A stretch of 64,000 nucleotides of DNA from Pseudomonas sp. ANT_H12B (lineage in GTDB: Bacteria; Pseudomonadota; Gammaproteobacteria; Pseudomonadales; Pseudomonadaceae), in NCBI RefSeq assembly GCF_008369325.1, contig NZ_VOBI01000004.1, positions 186,001-250,000 on the forward strand, in the 5' to 3' direction. A program made the translations under genes and the position numbers. Numbering within the stretch: position 1 is the stretch's first letter; the number at the start of each line of letters is the position of its first letter. A model generated the notes under the pieces. It saw only the letters and a list, made by a program, of their open reading frames with translations, made no database searches and was not told the origin of the DNA. This document shows positions 8,348 through 16,390 of this stretch, in pieces.

Positions 8348-9897
8348 GGAAGATCCCTAGGCGCTGCTTCGTTGAGCAACGCATCACGTTTTTGATAGCC
8401 GGCGAACGCGGCGGCAAGCAAGTCATCCTGGGTCCAGCTGTCGCGCTCAAAGGTCTCGATCAGACGCCCCGCCGAGAGCACGCCGATCCGGTCACAGATC
8501 AACATCAGTTCACGCAAGTCGCTGGACACCACCACCAGCGCTTTGCCCTGGCGGGTCAGCTCACCGAGCAGCGCATAGATGTCGAACTTGGCACCGACAT
8601 CGATGCCACGGGTTGGCTCGTCGAACAGCATCACCGAACAATCGCGCTCCAGCCAACGGCCGATCACGACTTTCTGCTGGTTACCGCCGGACAGTTCCGA
8701 CACCAGTTGCGTGGGGCTGGAACTGCGGATGCGCATGACGTCAATCTGCCGCTGGGCCAGGGCCATCTCGTCACCATTGTTGACGACGCCACCACTGGAA
8801 ATGACCGGCATGTTGCCCAGCGCTATGTTGGCGCTGATCGATTGAGTCAGCAGCAGGCCTTCACCCTTGCGATCTTCGGTGATCAGGGCGATGCCGTGAC
8901 CGACTGCATCAGCCGGTGAACGGATGCTGACAACTTGCGCCGGCGAACCTAGCGCGACAGTGCCGCTGTCCGCGGTGTCGGCACCGAAGATCAGTCGCAG
9001 CAACTCTGTGCGCCCTGCCCCGATCAGGCCGGAAATCCCGTAGATCTCACCAGCGCGCACTTCGAACGACACGTCGCGAACCTTGTCGGCGCGGGTCAGC
9101 CCTTTGACCGTCAACGCCGGAGCGCCGATTTTGCGCGACCCCATGTCGATGTGTTCGCCGAGCTCACGACCGACCATCAGCGTGACCAGTTGCTCACTGT
9201 TGTAATTGGCCATCGGCTCGACACACACCAGGTTGCCGTCGCGCAATACCGCGATGCGCTGAGCCACCCGTGCCAGTTCTTCGAGGCGGTGGGAGATATA
9301 GATGATCGACACACCGCGAGCCTGCAGGCGGGTGATCTGCTCGAACAGCATCTCGACTTCACGAGCCGTCAACATCGCGGTGGGTTCGTCGAGGATCAGT
9401 ACGTGGCAATCGCCGATCAGGTTACGGGCGATCTCAACCATTTGCTGGTGACCGATGCCCAGTTCGCCGACCAGGGTGTCCGGATCGATCGCGTCGAGCC
9501 CGACTTGAGCCATGGCCTCGATCGCGGCCTTGCGCAGTTGCTTGCGGCTGATCCAGCCGCCGCTGCTGGGCAAGTTATCGAGAAACAGGTTTTCCGCCAC
9601 TGACAGAGTCGGCAACAGATTGAGTTCTTGCATGACCATGCGGATGCCCAGGTCTTCGGCCTGGGTCCGGCTGCCGGGGCGGTAATCCTGACCCTGGAAT
9701 TGCATCTGGCCGGTGGTCGGCGTGACCAGCCCGCCAATGATCTTCGACAGGGTGCTTTTGCCGGCGCCGTTCTCGCCGGTCAGCGCCAGCACTTCACCGC
9801 GCATCAGCGTCAGGTCAATGCCGGTCAGGACCGGTTGGGCGTAGGTCTTGCCGATACCGCTGACCGACAGGACAGCGTTCGGGGCGCAAACTGACAT
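8344..9897 (-). CDS. rbsA: Ribose ABC transporter double ATPase RbsA
   Basis: The product has 517 residues with two ABC domains in one chain, as is usual for monosaccharide importers. The first domain has an intact Walker A (GENGAGKST) and Walker B (HVLILDEPTAML). The second has a degenerate Walker A region (GLIGAGRTE) but a clear signature LSGGNQQKV and DEPTRGID. This asymmetry is normal for the family. It is cytoplasmic and membrane-associated. Confidence 0.96.
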   Translation of the reverse strand: MSVCAPNAVLSVSGIGKTYAQPVLTGIDLTLMRGEVLALTGENGAGKSTLSKIIGGLVTPTTGQMQFQGQDYRPGSRTQAEDLGIRMVMQELNLLPTLSVAENLFLDNLPSSGGWISRKQLRKAAIEAMAQVGLDAIDPDTLVGELGIGHQQMVEIARNLIGDCHVLILDEPTAMLTAREVEMLFEQITRLQARGVSIIYISHRLEELARVAQRIAVLRDGNLVCVEPMANYNSEQLVTLMVGRELGEHIDMGSRKIGAPALTVKGLTRADKVRDVSFEVRAGEIYGISGLIGAGRTELLRLIFGADTADSGTVALGSPAQVVSIRSPADAVGHGIALITEDRKGEGLLLTQSISANIALGNMPVISSGGVVNNGDEMALAQRQIDVMRIRSSSPTQLVSELSGGNQQKVVIGRWLERDCSVMLFDEPTRGIDVGAKFDIYALLGELTRQGKALVVVSSDLRELMLICDRIGVLSAGRLIETFERDSWTQDDLLAAAFAGYQKRDALLNEAAPRDLP

Positions 9898-9953
9898 AAA
9901 AACTCTCCATGCGCTCGCCCGGACGGACGAGCACCGTTGTGTCGCCAGAAGGA

Positions 9954-10910
9954 CTACTTGGTGACCAGCTCTACCGGAGTTTCGATCACGCCATTGGTGC
10001 CGCTGTCGACTTTCTCACCTTTGATGATCTTCAGCGCAGTCTCGATGCCGAATACAGCTTGTTTGGCTGCGAACTGGTCAGCGGTGGCCAGGACGCGGCC
10101 ATCCTTGAGCATTGGTTTGATGGCGTTGATGTTGTCGTAACCGATCACTTGCACCTTGCCAGCCTTGCCCGCGGCGCGTACGGCGGAGACCGCACCGACG
10201 GCCATGCTGTCGTTACCCGCCAGCAGGGCTTTGACTTGCGGGTATTCGCTGAGGATCGAGGCAGCAACCTTGTTGCCTTTGTCGATTTCCCAGTCACCAG
10301 ACTGCAAAGAGACGACCTTGATCTGCGCCGCTTCCATCGCATCCTTGAAGCCTGCAGTTCGCTGCTGTGCGTTGGTGGTGGTGGAAACGCCTTCGATGAT
10401 GCCGACTTCGTCGCCGGCCTTCAGTTGCTTGGCCAGGTACTCGCCTACCAGGCGCGCGCCTTTGCGGTTATCCGGGCCTACGAACGGTACGGTGATGTTT
10501 TTGCTTTTGACCACCGCCGGGTCCAGCTGGTTGTCGATGTTGATCACGGTGATACCGGCATCGATGGCTTTCTTGATCACTGGAACCATGGCCTTGGAGT
10601 CAGCCGGCGCGATGACCAGCGCATTGACCTTGGCCAGAATCATTTGCTCGACGATGCGCGTCTGGCCAGCCGTGTCGGTTTCGTCTTTGATACCGTTGGA
10701 GATCAGCTCGAAATCGCCGGAGTGGTCTTTCTGATAGGCCTTGGCGCCGTCTTCCATGGTCAAAAAAAATTCGTTGGCCAGGGATTTCATCACCAGGGCG
10801 ACTTTAGGTTTTTCAGGAGTCTCGGCGAAAGCCGAAGAGACAGGCAATGCGGCGGATGCAGCAGCCAACATAGCGACAGCGAGAAGACGTCCAGCGAATG
10901 GCAGCTTCAT
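9954..10910 (-). CDS. rbsB: Periplasmic ribose-binding protein RbsB
   Basis: The 318-residue protein has a Sec signal peptide of about 29 residues (cleavage after SAFA). A class-I sugar-binding fold follows, with KVALVMKSLANEFF at the first strand and the hinge-region NIDNQLDP and GNDSMAVGAV. It is the first gene of the operon, with a GGAGTG ribosome site. It delivers ribose to RbsAC. The effector could also be another pentose, but the rbsD/rbsK context supports ribose. Confidence 0.95.
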   Translation of the reverse strand: MKLPFAGRLLAVAMLAAASAALPVSSAFAETPEKPKVALVMKSLANEFFLTMEDGAKAYQKDHSGDFELISNGIKDETDTAGQTRIVEQMILAKVNALVIAPADSKAMVPVIKKAIDAGITVINIDNQLDPAVVKSKNITVPFVGPDNRKGARLVGEYLAKQLKAGDEVGIIEGVSTTTNAQQRTAGFKDAMEAAQIKVVSLQSGDWEIDKGNKVAASILSEYPQVKALLAGNDSMAVGAVSAVRAAGKAGKVQVIGYDNINAIKPMLKDGRVLATADQFAAKQAVFGIETALKIIKGEKVDSGTNGVIETPVELVTK

Positions 10911-10939
10911 GGTTCACTCCGATCTTATGATTATTGTGA

Positions 10940-10950
10940 GCAACGCTTGC
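10940..10950. promoter_or_regulatory. Possible secondary RbsR half-operator
   Basis: GCAACGCTTGC is a degenerate, shorter version of the palindrome at 11003, placed between it and rbsB. It could assist repression, but the match is weak. Confidence 0.25.
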
Positions 10951-11002
10951 GCTGGCGTAGGCTTCGTAGCGCGCACCGACGGATATGACATCGGGAGCGC
11001 AG

Positions 11003-11016
11003 CGCAAACGTTTGCG
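11003..11016. promoter_or_regulatory. Probable RbsR operator
   Basis: CGCAAACGTTTGCG is a perfect 14-bp palindrome with a central CG, the classic LacI-family operator form. It lies 93 bases before the rbsB start codon, and an rbsR gene is in the operon. Binding by RbsR is inference. Confidence 0.8.
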
Positions 11017-11103
11017 TAGACCGAACTATGCGAACCCTGCAGAGATTTGTCAACGACCAGAAAAGCCGTTTTGAGAGCGCCCGGCGAAAGCCGGACATCT
11101 ACG

Positions 11104-11562
11104 TCATGCCGTGGTGTTGACCACCGCTCCACTGGCGGAGCCTTTGGCAATTTCCTTGTACAAGCTGTTGGCCGTTTCCATTATCGCAGCGTTGGTATTG
11201 GCTATTTGCCCCTGAATCGCCATCACTGCGGTGGTCTTCGCTTCGGGTGTCGGGTAAGACGCCGCTTGAGCCGCGGCCAATTGTTTCTGTTGCTCACGCA
11301 GTTGCTCTTGCAGTTCTTTGAGACGCTCGAGCAAAACCTTTTCCGCCACACTGGCGTTGTCGGGGCCATCCTTTTCAGTGGACGCGTCCACTTTATCCAG
11401 GCCCACAGCTCCGGTTCTGACTTGCTTGGCGTCACTGTCCTTGATACCCAGCGCTTGATTCGCGGCGTCGGCCGTTTCATCGCTTAACGCTCGAATCGTT
11501 GCGGCGGACTTGCCGCCGATGGTGACGCCTGCAGCACTTGAGATACCAACGGATAACGACAT
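11104..11562 (-). CDS. Coiled-coil protein of unknown function, FlxA-like
   Basis: The 152-residue protein lacks a signal peptide. The N-terminal half is Ala/Gly/Thr-rich and low in complexity. Residues ~78-101 form a strong coiled coil (LLERLKELQEQLREQQKQL), followed by a second helix ending SLYKEIAKG. This layout recalls FlxA-like proteins, but that is a shape match only. AGGAG precedes the ATG at 11562. The gene stands alone between the rbs operon and ansB. Confidence 0.7.
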   Translation of the reverse strand: MSLSVGISSAAGVTIGGKSAATIRALSDETADAANQALGIKDSDAKQVRTGAVGLDKVDASTEKDGPDNASVAEKVLLERLKELQEQLREQQKQLAAAQAASYPTPEAKTTAVMAIQGQIANTNAAIMETANSLYKEIAKGSASGAVVNTTA

Positions 11563-11675
11563 GTGAGCTCCTGAAAAGAAAGATCCTTCAAAGGATCATC
11601 GACCTGAGCGTAGGTTTCTTTAGCACTGATTCGCAATCTGGCAAGGCGATTTAATCTACGGAGTTCGTAGTACTT
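11563..11675. other. Intergenic region upstream of the coiled-coil gene
   Basis: This is the left part of the 350-bp divergent gap between the coiled-coil gene and ansB. No gene is credible here. The right part of the gap holds the ansB control sites listed separately. Confidence 0.5.
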
Positions 11676-11689
11676 TTCGGAGAGCCGAA
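11676..11689. promoter_or_regulatory. AauR-type binding site 1 (ansB enhancer)
   Basis: TTCGGAGAGCCGAA matches exactly the inverted repeat TTCGG-N4-CCGAA described for the response regulator AauR in Pseudomonas. AauR controls acidic amino-acid uptake and ansB together with sigma-54. The site is centred about 130 bases before the candidate -24/-12 promoter, a usual enhancer distance. Confidence 0.75.
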
Positions 11690-11706
11690 CAAAAACGCTC
11701 AACGTG

Positions 11707-11720
11707 TTCGGAAACCCGGA
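11707..11720. promoter_or_regulatory. AauR-type binding site 2
   Basis: TTCGGAAACCCGGA differs from TTCGG-N4-CCGAA at one position and starts 31 bases (about three helical turns) after site 1, so both would face the same side of the DNA. That spacing supports cooperative binding by an enhancer protein. Confidence 0.55.
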
Positions 11721-11806
11721 CAACAGACTGTGTAACCATTCCGGCTCTTCCGATAAATACTGATATAAATCAGCAGATTAAAAGTTTTTCTTATTCAAAG
11801 TACGAC

Positions 11807-11822
11807 TGGTACAGATCCTGCT
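11807..11822 (+). promoter_or_regulatory. Candidate sigma-54 promoter of ansB
   Basis: TGGTACAGATCCTGCT has the GG and GC dinucleotides exactly 12 bases apart, as -24/-12 promoters require. It lies about 90 bases before the ansB start and about 90-130 bases after the two AauR-type sites. Confidence 0.6.
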
Positions 11823-11873
11823 CTGATTAATACACCCCAAGCGTTCAGACCGACCTGGGGCGTATCTAGATGA

Positions 11874-13001
<1,128 letters not shown>

Positions 13002-13009
13002 TTTACCTC

Positions 13010-13031
13010 GCCCGACCGATTCCGGTCGGGC
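13010..13031. terminator. Hairpin 1 after ansB
   Basis: GCCCGACCG and CGGTCGGGC form a perfect 9-bp stem with a 4-base loop, 9 bases after the ansB stop. No T-run follows, so termination would rely on the hairpin alone or on its role as a 3' stabiliser. Confidence 0.5.
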
Positions 13032-13040
13032 ACTGCGTTC

Positions 13041-13066
13041 ACCACTCGCCAGTCTTGGCGAGTGGT
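13041..13066. terminator. Hairpin 2 after ansB
   Basis: ACCACTCGCCA and TGGCGAGTGGT form a perfect 11-bp stem with a 4-base loop, only 9 bases after hairpin 1. The sequence is unrelated to hairpin 1. No U-tract follows. It is probably a transcript end or stability element. Confidence 0.5.
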
Positions 13067-13152
13067 CACACCTCTCATCGAATAAAAAACTCCCTCGTCC
13101 TACACCAAACGGTAAAAACTGCTGTCAGAGGATTTTCTTGAATTTTAAGCAG

Positions 13153-13181
13153 TTGCGAAAATGCTTACAGTTAAATACTGT
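13153..13181 (+). promoter_or_regulatory. Promoter of the DUF1654-endA unit
   Basis: TTGCGA and TACTGT are separated by 17 bases. The -10 element overlaps the LexA box, so repressor binding would block RNA polymerase directly. Confidence 0.55.
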
Positions 13182-13193
13182 ATGCACGTACAG
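13178..13193. promoter_or_regulatory. LexA (SOS) box
   Basis: CTGTATGCACGTACAG fits CTGT-N8-ACAG exactly, the gammaproteobacterial LexA operator. It lies 18 bases before the GTG start of the downstream gene and over its -10 element. Confidence 0.82.
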
Positions 13194-13211
13194 CTTAATA
13201 AGGATAACTCC

Positions 13212-13451
13212 GTGGCCACTACCTCCACCTCTCCTGACTCCTATGAACGCATGGGCATACGCGTTCAGAAAATCATCAACTCCCCCACCGCTCAGAAAGC
13301 CAAAGCAGCACTGATCTTCCGTCTTGCGGATGAGCCAGTGGATGAGTGGGAACGCTTGCTCGAAGAAATCGATGAGAACGACAACGTCACCCTCGCCTAT
13401 CGCGACGATGGCGGTGTGCAGATTTTCTGGGTTGTGCCGAAGGAAGATTGA
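13212..13451 (+). CDS. Small acidic DUF1654-like protein, LexA-controlled
   Basis: The product has 79 residues if the GTG at 13212 is used, giving (M)ATTSTSPDSYERMGIRVQ. A longer frame from 13161 would begin inside the promoter and LexA box and is rejected; AAGGA lies a suitable distance before the GTG. The pattern SYERxGxRVQKIINSPTAQKAK, a central Asp/Glu-rich helix and the ending DDGGVQIFWVVPKED are like DUF1654 proteins of pseudomonads, whose function is unknown. No signal peptide or membrane segment is present. It is followed four bases later by endA, so the pair is probably co-transcribed and SOS-induced. Confidence 0.8.
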   Translation: MATTSTSPDSYERMGIRVQKIINSPTAQKAKAALIFRLADEPVDEWERLLEEIDENDNVTLAYRDDGGVQIFWVVPKED

Positions 13452-13455
13452 GTCA

Positions 13456-14145
13456 ATGAGTGTCCGTTGTTTTGCATTGCTGTTTCTGTTTATCGCCATG
13501 GGTGCCCAGGCTGGCGCCCCACGTACTTTCAGCGAAGCCAAGAAAGTCGCCTGGAAGCTTTACGCACCGCAATCCACCGAGTTCTATTGCGGCTGCAAAT
13601 ACACCGGCAACAAGGTTGATCTTGCAGCCTGCGGATATGTACCGCGCAAAAACGCCAAGCGCGCTTCTCGCATCGAGTGGGAACACATTGTTCCGGCCTG
13701 GCAGATCGGCCATCAGCGTCAATGCTGGCAAGAAGGCGGACGCAAGAACTGCACACGCTACGATCCGACCTATCAGAAGGCCGAGGCCGATCTGCATAAC
13801 CTGGTGCCGAGCATCGGAGAGGTGAACGGCGATCGCAGTAATTTCAGTTTTGGCTGGTTGCCGGTGCAATCCGGCCAATACGGATCGTGCCTGACCCAGG
13901 TCGACTTCAAGGCGAAGAAGGTCATGCCCCGCCCTTCCATTCGCGGCATGATCGCCCGGACTTATTTCTACATGAGCAAGCAGTACGGTTTGCGCCTGTC
14001 AAAACAGGATCGACAACTGTATGAAGCCTGGAACAAGACCTATCCAGTACAGGCCTGGGAGCGTCAGCGTAACCAGGGCGTGGCCTGCGTAATGGGGCGC
14101 GGGAACGTGTTTGTCGGCCCGGTAGACATGAAAACCTGCGGTTAA
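13456..14145 (+). CDS. endA: Endonuclease I
   Basis: This secreted or periplasmic DNA endonuclease of the EndA/Vvn family has 229 residues with a signal peptide of about 19 residues (ending AQA). Conserved parts include the cysteine-rich FYCGCKYTG and the metal-binding core RIEWEHIVPAW. ADLHNLVPSIGEVNGDRSN with the family's His/Asn residues is also present. Eight or more cysteines fit the disulfide-bonded family fold. It starts four bases after the DUF1654-like gene and is followed by a strong terminator. If LexA controls the unit, this nuclease is made during DNA damage. Confidence 0.93.
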   Translation: MSVRCFALLFLFIAMGAQAGAPRTFSEAKKVAWKLYAPQSTEFYCGCKYTGNKVDLAACGYVPRKNAKRASRIEWEHIVPAWQIGHQRQCWQEGGRKNCTRYDPTYQKAEADLHNLVPSIGEVNGDRSNFSFGWLPVQSGQYGSCLTQVDFKAKKVMPRPSIRGMIARTYFYMSKQYGLRLSKQDRQLYEAWNKTYPVQAWERQRNQGVACVMGRGNVFVGPVDMKTCG

Positions 14146-14162
14146 GCGCTCGCTGGAAACAC

Positions 14163-14196
14163 AAAGGCCTCGGGTTTGACACCCGAGGCCTTTTTC
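14163..14196 (+). terminator. Terminator of the DUF1654-endA operon
   Basis: GGCCTCGGG and CCCGAGGCC pair in a perfect stem with a TTTGACA-type loop, flanked by AAA and followed by five T, 18 bases after the endA stop. Confidence 0.92.
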
Positions 14197-14212
14197 GTTT
14201 CTAACCGCCGAT

Positions 14213-14456
14213 TTAGTTGTAGCGCCAGTAGCCCATCAGGTTGAGTGACTCCGGGGCAATACCGCGCTCCTTGATCAAGTGTTTGCGCAAGCTCATCACG
14301 GCGACCGTTTCCCCGGCAACCCAGCCAAAGAATCCATCACTGGCCGACTCCGATGTTTCCCACAGCATGTCTTCATCCACATCGACGTCGGCCAACTCCT
14401 GCGCTTTGAATGCTGTGGAGGGGAATGACGGCAGATTCGCACGTCTAGAAACGAGT
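14213..14456 (-). pseudogene. C-terminal remnant of a siderophore-interacting protein (ferric reductase, ViuB/SIP family)
   Basis: The frame ends FFGWVAGETVAVMSLRKHLI followed by KERGIAPESLNLMGYWRYN. That is the characteristic last ~40 residues of FAD-dependent siderophore-interacting proteins (WxAGE, LRxxL.ERG, GYWR). Upstream the frame stays open for about 40 more residues, to an in-frame stop near 14456. No start codon with a ribosome site and no FAD/NAD domain are present. A whole SIP gene is ~250-300 residues, so about three quarters is missing. The reader may treat it as a deletion scar. Confidence 0.75.
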
Positions 14457-14510
14457 CAATGTGGATCCCCCCTTTAAGGCGTTCCGTCGAAAGCTCCCTG
14501 AAAAAGACCG

Positions 14511-14879
14511 TTACCGGGTTACTGGATGTTCGACAATCAGTAATTCGATGTTCTGTTTCTTCGCTCGAGTCAGTGCCGCCCGCACCTGTGCCTGCTTCGC
14601 CTCGGCCTCGGCTTTCGAGCTGAATGGCCCGAGCAGAACCCGGGTCTTTCCGTTTTCCTTGACGACATTGGAAATGAAACTGTGCTCAATCAACCACCCG
14701 CTCAAATCGCTGACAGCCTGAGTGGTTTCGCCCCGCATTTCCAGATCCCATCGTGGTGCGGACGCCTGCGCGGGTGCCGTTGCCGCCGCTGCCGGTTGCG
14801 GCTTTTGGGCGTCAACGCCCTTGCCCTCACCGCATCCCGCCAACGCCAGTACCGCGATTACCAAGACCATTTTGCGCAC
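14511..14879 (-). CDS. Lipoprotein with SPOR-like C-terminal domain
   Basis: The product has 122 residues. The lipobox LAGC lies at residues ~13-16, so the mature protein is lipid-anchored. A Pro/Ala-rich linker precedes a ~70-residue domain with the SPOR pattern (TRVLLGPFSSKAEAEAKQAQVRAAL). That domain normally binds denuded peptidoglycan at division sites. The start is a GTG at 14879 after AGAGGGAAG; an ATG three codons later is possible. It is monocistronic, divergent from rsmE. Confidence 0.78.
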   Translation of the reverse strand: MRKMVLVIAVLALAGCGEGKGVDAQKPQPAAAATAPAQASAPRWDLEMRGETTQAVSDLSGWLIEHSFISNVVKENGKTRVLLGPFSSKAEAEAKQAQVRAALTRAKKQNIELLIVEHPVTR

Positions 14880-15114
14880 AACGCTTCCCTCTGAATGCTT
14901 AAAGCGGCGATTTTAACATTCATGAATACTTTCTGAGTGCCGCAAAATGGGCTCAAAACAACGAGAATCATGATTGCGGCCTCTGTATAGTTACACCTTG
15001 GGAATTAATGCAGCATCTGCGCGTCAGAAAGAGGCACCCAAACCGTGAGACTTAGCACTAATCTATACATACCACCGACCTCTGCACTGTTCGAATCAGG
15101 TGCCCTACAAAGCA

Positions 15115-15123
15115 ATCAAGGAG
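15115..15123 (+). promoter_or_regulatory. CsrA/Rsm-type binding motif over the rsmE ribosome site
   Basis: The segment ATCAAGGAG contains TCAAGGAG, a close match to the Rsm recognition motif (A/U)CANGGANG, and it also contains the Shine-Dalgarno sequence. Binding of RsmA or RsmE here would block translation of rsmE, giving autoregulation. Confidence 0.6.
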
Positions 15124-15129
15124 AAGACC

Positions 15130-15324
15130 ATGCTGATACTCACCCGCAAAGTCGGTGAAAGCATAAACATTGGTGATGACATCACGATCACCATTCTGGG
15201 CGTTAGCGGCCAGCAAGTCAGAATTGGCATCAACGCCCCGAAAGACGTTGCGGTGCACCGCGAAGAAATTTATCAACGCATTCAGGCTGGTCTGACCGCT
15301 CCGGACAAACCACAAACGCCCTGA
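15130..15324 (+). CDS. rsmE: Translational repressor RsmE (CsrA family)
   Basis: This 64-residue RNA-binding dimer represses translation by covering ribosome sites. It is antagonised by the small RNAs RsmX/Y/Z under Gac/Rsm control. The sequence [18 protein letters not shown]... with [22 protein letters not shown] contains the RNA-contacting VHREE motif. It corresponds to RsmE of P. fluorescens CHA0 as I remember it, rather than RsmA (which has LTRRVGETLMVGDD). It is preceded by a possible -10 TATACAT near 15064 and has its own Rsm-type motif at the ribosome site. Confidence 0.93.
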   Translation: MLILTRKVGESINIGDDITITILGVSGQQVRIGINAPKDVAVHREEIYQRIQAGLTAPDKPQTP

Positions 15325-15341
15325 ATCCTGTTGCAGTCAGT

Positions 15342-15375
15342 AGCCAGCCCGTTCGCTCCGGAACCACGGCTGGCT
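15342..15375 (+). terminator. Possible hairpin terminator after rsmE
   Basis: AGCCAGCC and GGCTGGCT form a perfect 8-bp stem with an 18-base loop, 17 bases after the rsmE stop. No T-run follows, so the call is tentative. Confidence 0.35.
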
Positions 15376-15543
15376 GAGATTCAAGCGCCGCATCGCCCTC
15401 CGTTTACGTGCTCACCCATTCTCTGGAAGTCCTGGCATTTTCCTGCGATACGGTCGGGAACCTGAAGTCGATACTACCGATAAATCTCGCGTCATGACTG
15501 TCAGACGTTTCGGTTTAATCCCGAGGAAGTCCCGACACCTCGG

Positions 15544-15999
15544 CTATCCGAACGTCACCCCACGCGCCATACCCGTGGCCGCCACGACCATCAGCAACAC
15601 CAGCAACGCTTCGATATGACTGATCCGTGCAAACAACTTCGCACGGCCGGTATCGATAGCCGCACCACGCCCCAGCGCAATCCGCCATTTGATCAGCGTC
15701 ACCATCGGTACAACTTCAAGCAACAGGATGAGGATAAAAAACGTCATCTTGAGGTGGAAGAGCGGCTGATGAAGGTAGTAGTCACTGCCCTTTTCGTATC
15801 CGCCAAAGGCCCGCATCCCACCAGTGATCAGGAGAATGACGGCAGAAATGCCCCACAGATTATCCGCGATCAATACGCTGCGAGCCTCTCCAGCCCCGGC
15901 AGCCAGGCGCCGAAACGCAGTGCCACGAGTCAGCACGGCCCAGAAGCCCAGTGCAAACGCCAGAAGATGAACCGCCGCAAGAAACCAGTGAGCCAGCAT
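15544..15999 (-). CDS. DUF2214-like inner-membrane protein
   Basis: The product has 151 residues with about four transmembrane helices (AHWFLAAVHLLAFALGFWAVLT, GISAVILLITGG, MTFFILILLLEVVPMV, IEALLVLLMVVAATGMARG). Conserved His residues near helices 1 and 3 (AVHLLAF, LFHLKM) recall haem- or metal-binding membrane families. The ATG at 15999 follows GGAGT; the longer frame from 16068 adds a non-hydrophobic extension and is not preferred. It is monocistronic with unknown function. Confidence 0.7.
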   Translation of the reverse strand: MLAHWFLAAVHLLAFALGFWAVLTRGTAFRRLAAGAGEARSVLIADNLWGISAVILLITGGMRAFGGYEKGSDYYLHQPLFHLKMTFFILILLLEVVPMVTLIKWRIALGRGAAIDTGRAKLFARISHIEALLVLLMVVAATGMARGVTFG

Positions 16000-16165
16000 C
16001 GAAATACTCCAGTCAGGACGAAGTTGAAACAGCCTGTCAGTAGTAGCCCATGAAACGACGGTTTGCATCGCGTGCCGGACATTTCGCGATTGTTAAGGCG
16101 TTCTGACACCGTATCGCCCTCGAGTACGCGTTGACACGGTTCGAGTCGATCTTTTCATCAGATGG

Positions 16166-16191
16166 AAAAAGCCCAGCGCGAAGGCTGGGCT
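16166..16191 (-). terminator. Terminator of the small gene at 16196
   Basis: GCCCAGC and GCTGGGC form the stem with a 6-base loop, and on the minus strand five T follow. It lies immediately beyond the stop codon at 16196. Confidence 0.85.
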
Positions 16192-16195
16192 CTGG

Positions 16196-16390
16196 TTATT
16201 TTCTGTTTTCCATCATCTTGTCAGCGAGCGCTTTGGCTCGTTCAATCAACAGGTTCTGCCTGTCTTCGTGAGTAGCCCCTCCTACTACAGGGGCCGTCAG
16301 ATTGCTTTCTGCAATCAACGCAGCGCAGAAGTATTGATCCCAGACGGCTCTGTCCTCAGAGGCCAGTTTGTTCAGTTGGTCGGCGATCAT
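16196..16390 (-). CDS. Hypothetical small protein (64 aa)
   Basis: The protein MIADQLNKLASEDRAVWDQYF... is helical, soluble and slightly acidic. The C-terminal helix is ERAKALADKMMENRK. AAAAGGAG precedes the ATG at 16390 and a clear terminator follows, so the gene looks real. No family is recognised. Confidence 0.7.
   Translation of the reverse strand: MIADQLNKLASEDRAVWDQYFCAALIAESNLTAPVVGGATHEDRQNLLIERAKALADKMMENRK

Noticed and set aside
11484-11723. Minus-strand frame of 79 codons
   Set aside because: Covers the start of the coiled-coil gene in another frame and the AauR-type sites; starts with TTG and has no ribosome site.
11736-11755. Third AauR-like repeat (TTCCGGCTCTTCCGAT)
   Set aside because: Half-site order and spacing do not fit TTCGG-N4-CCGAA.
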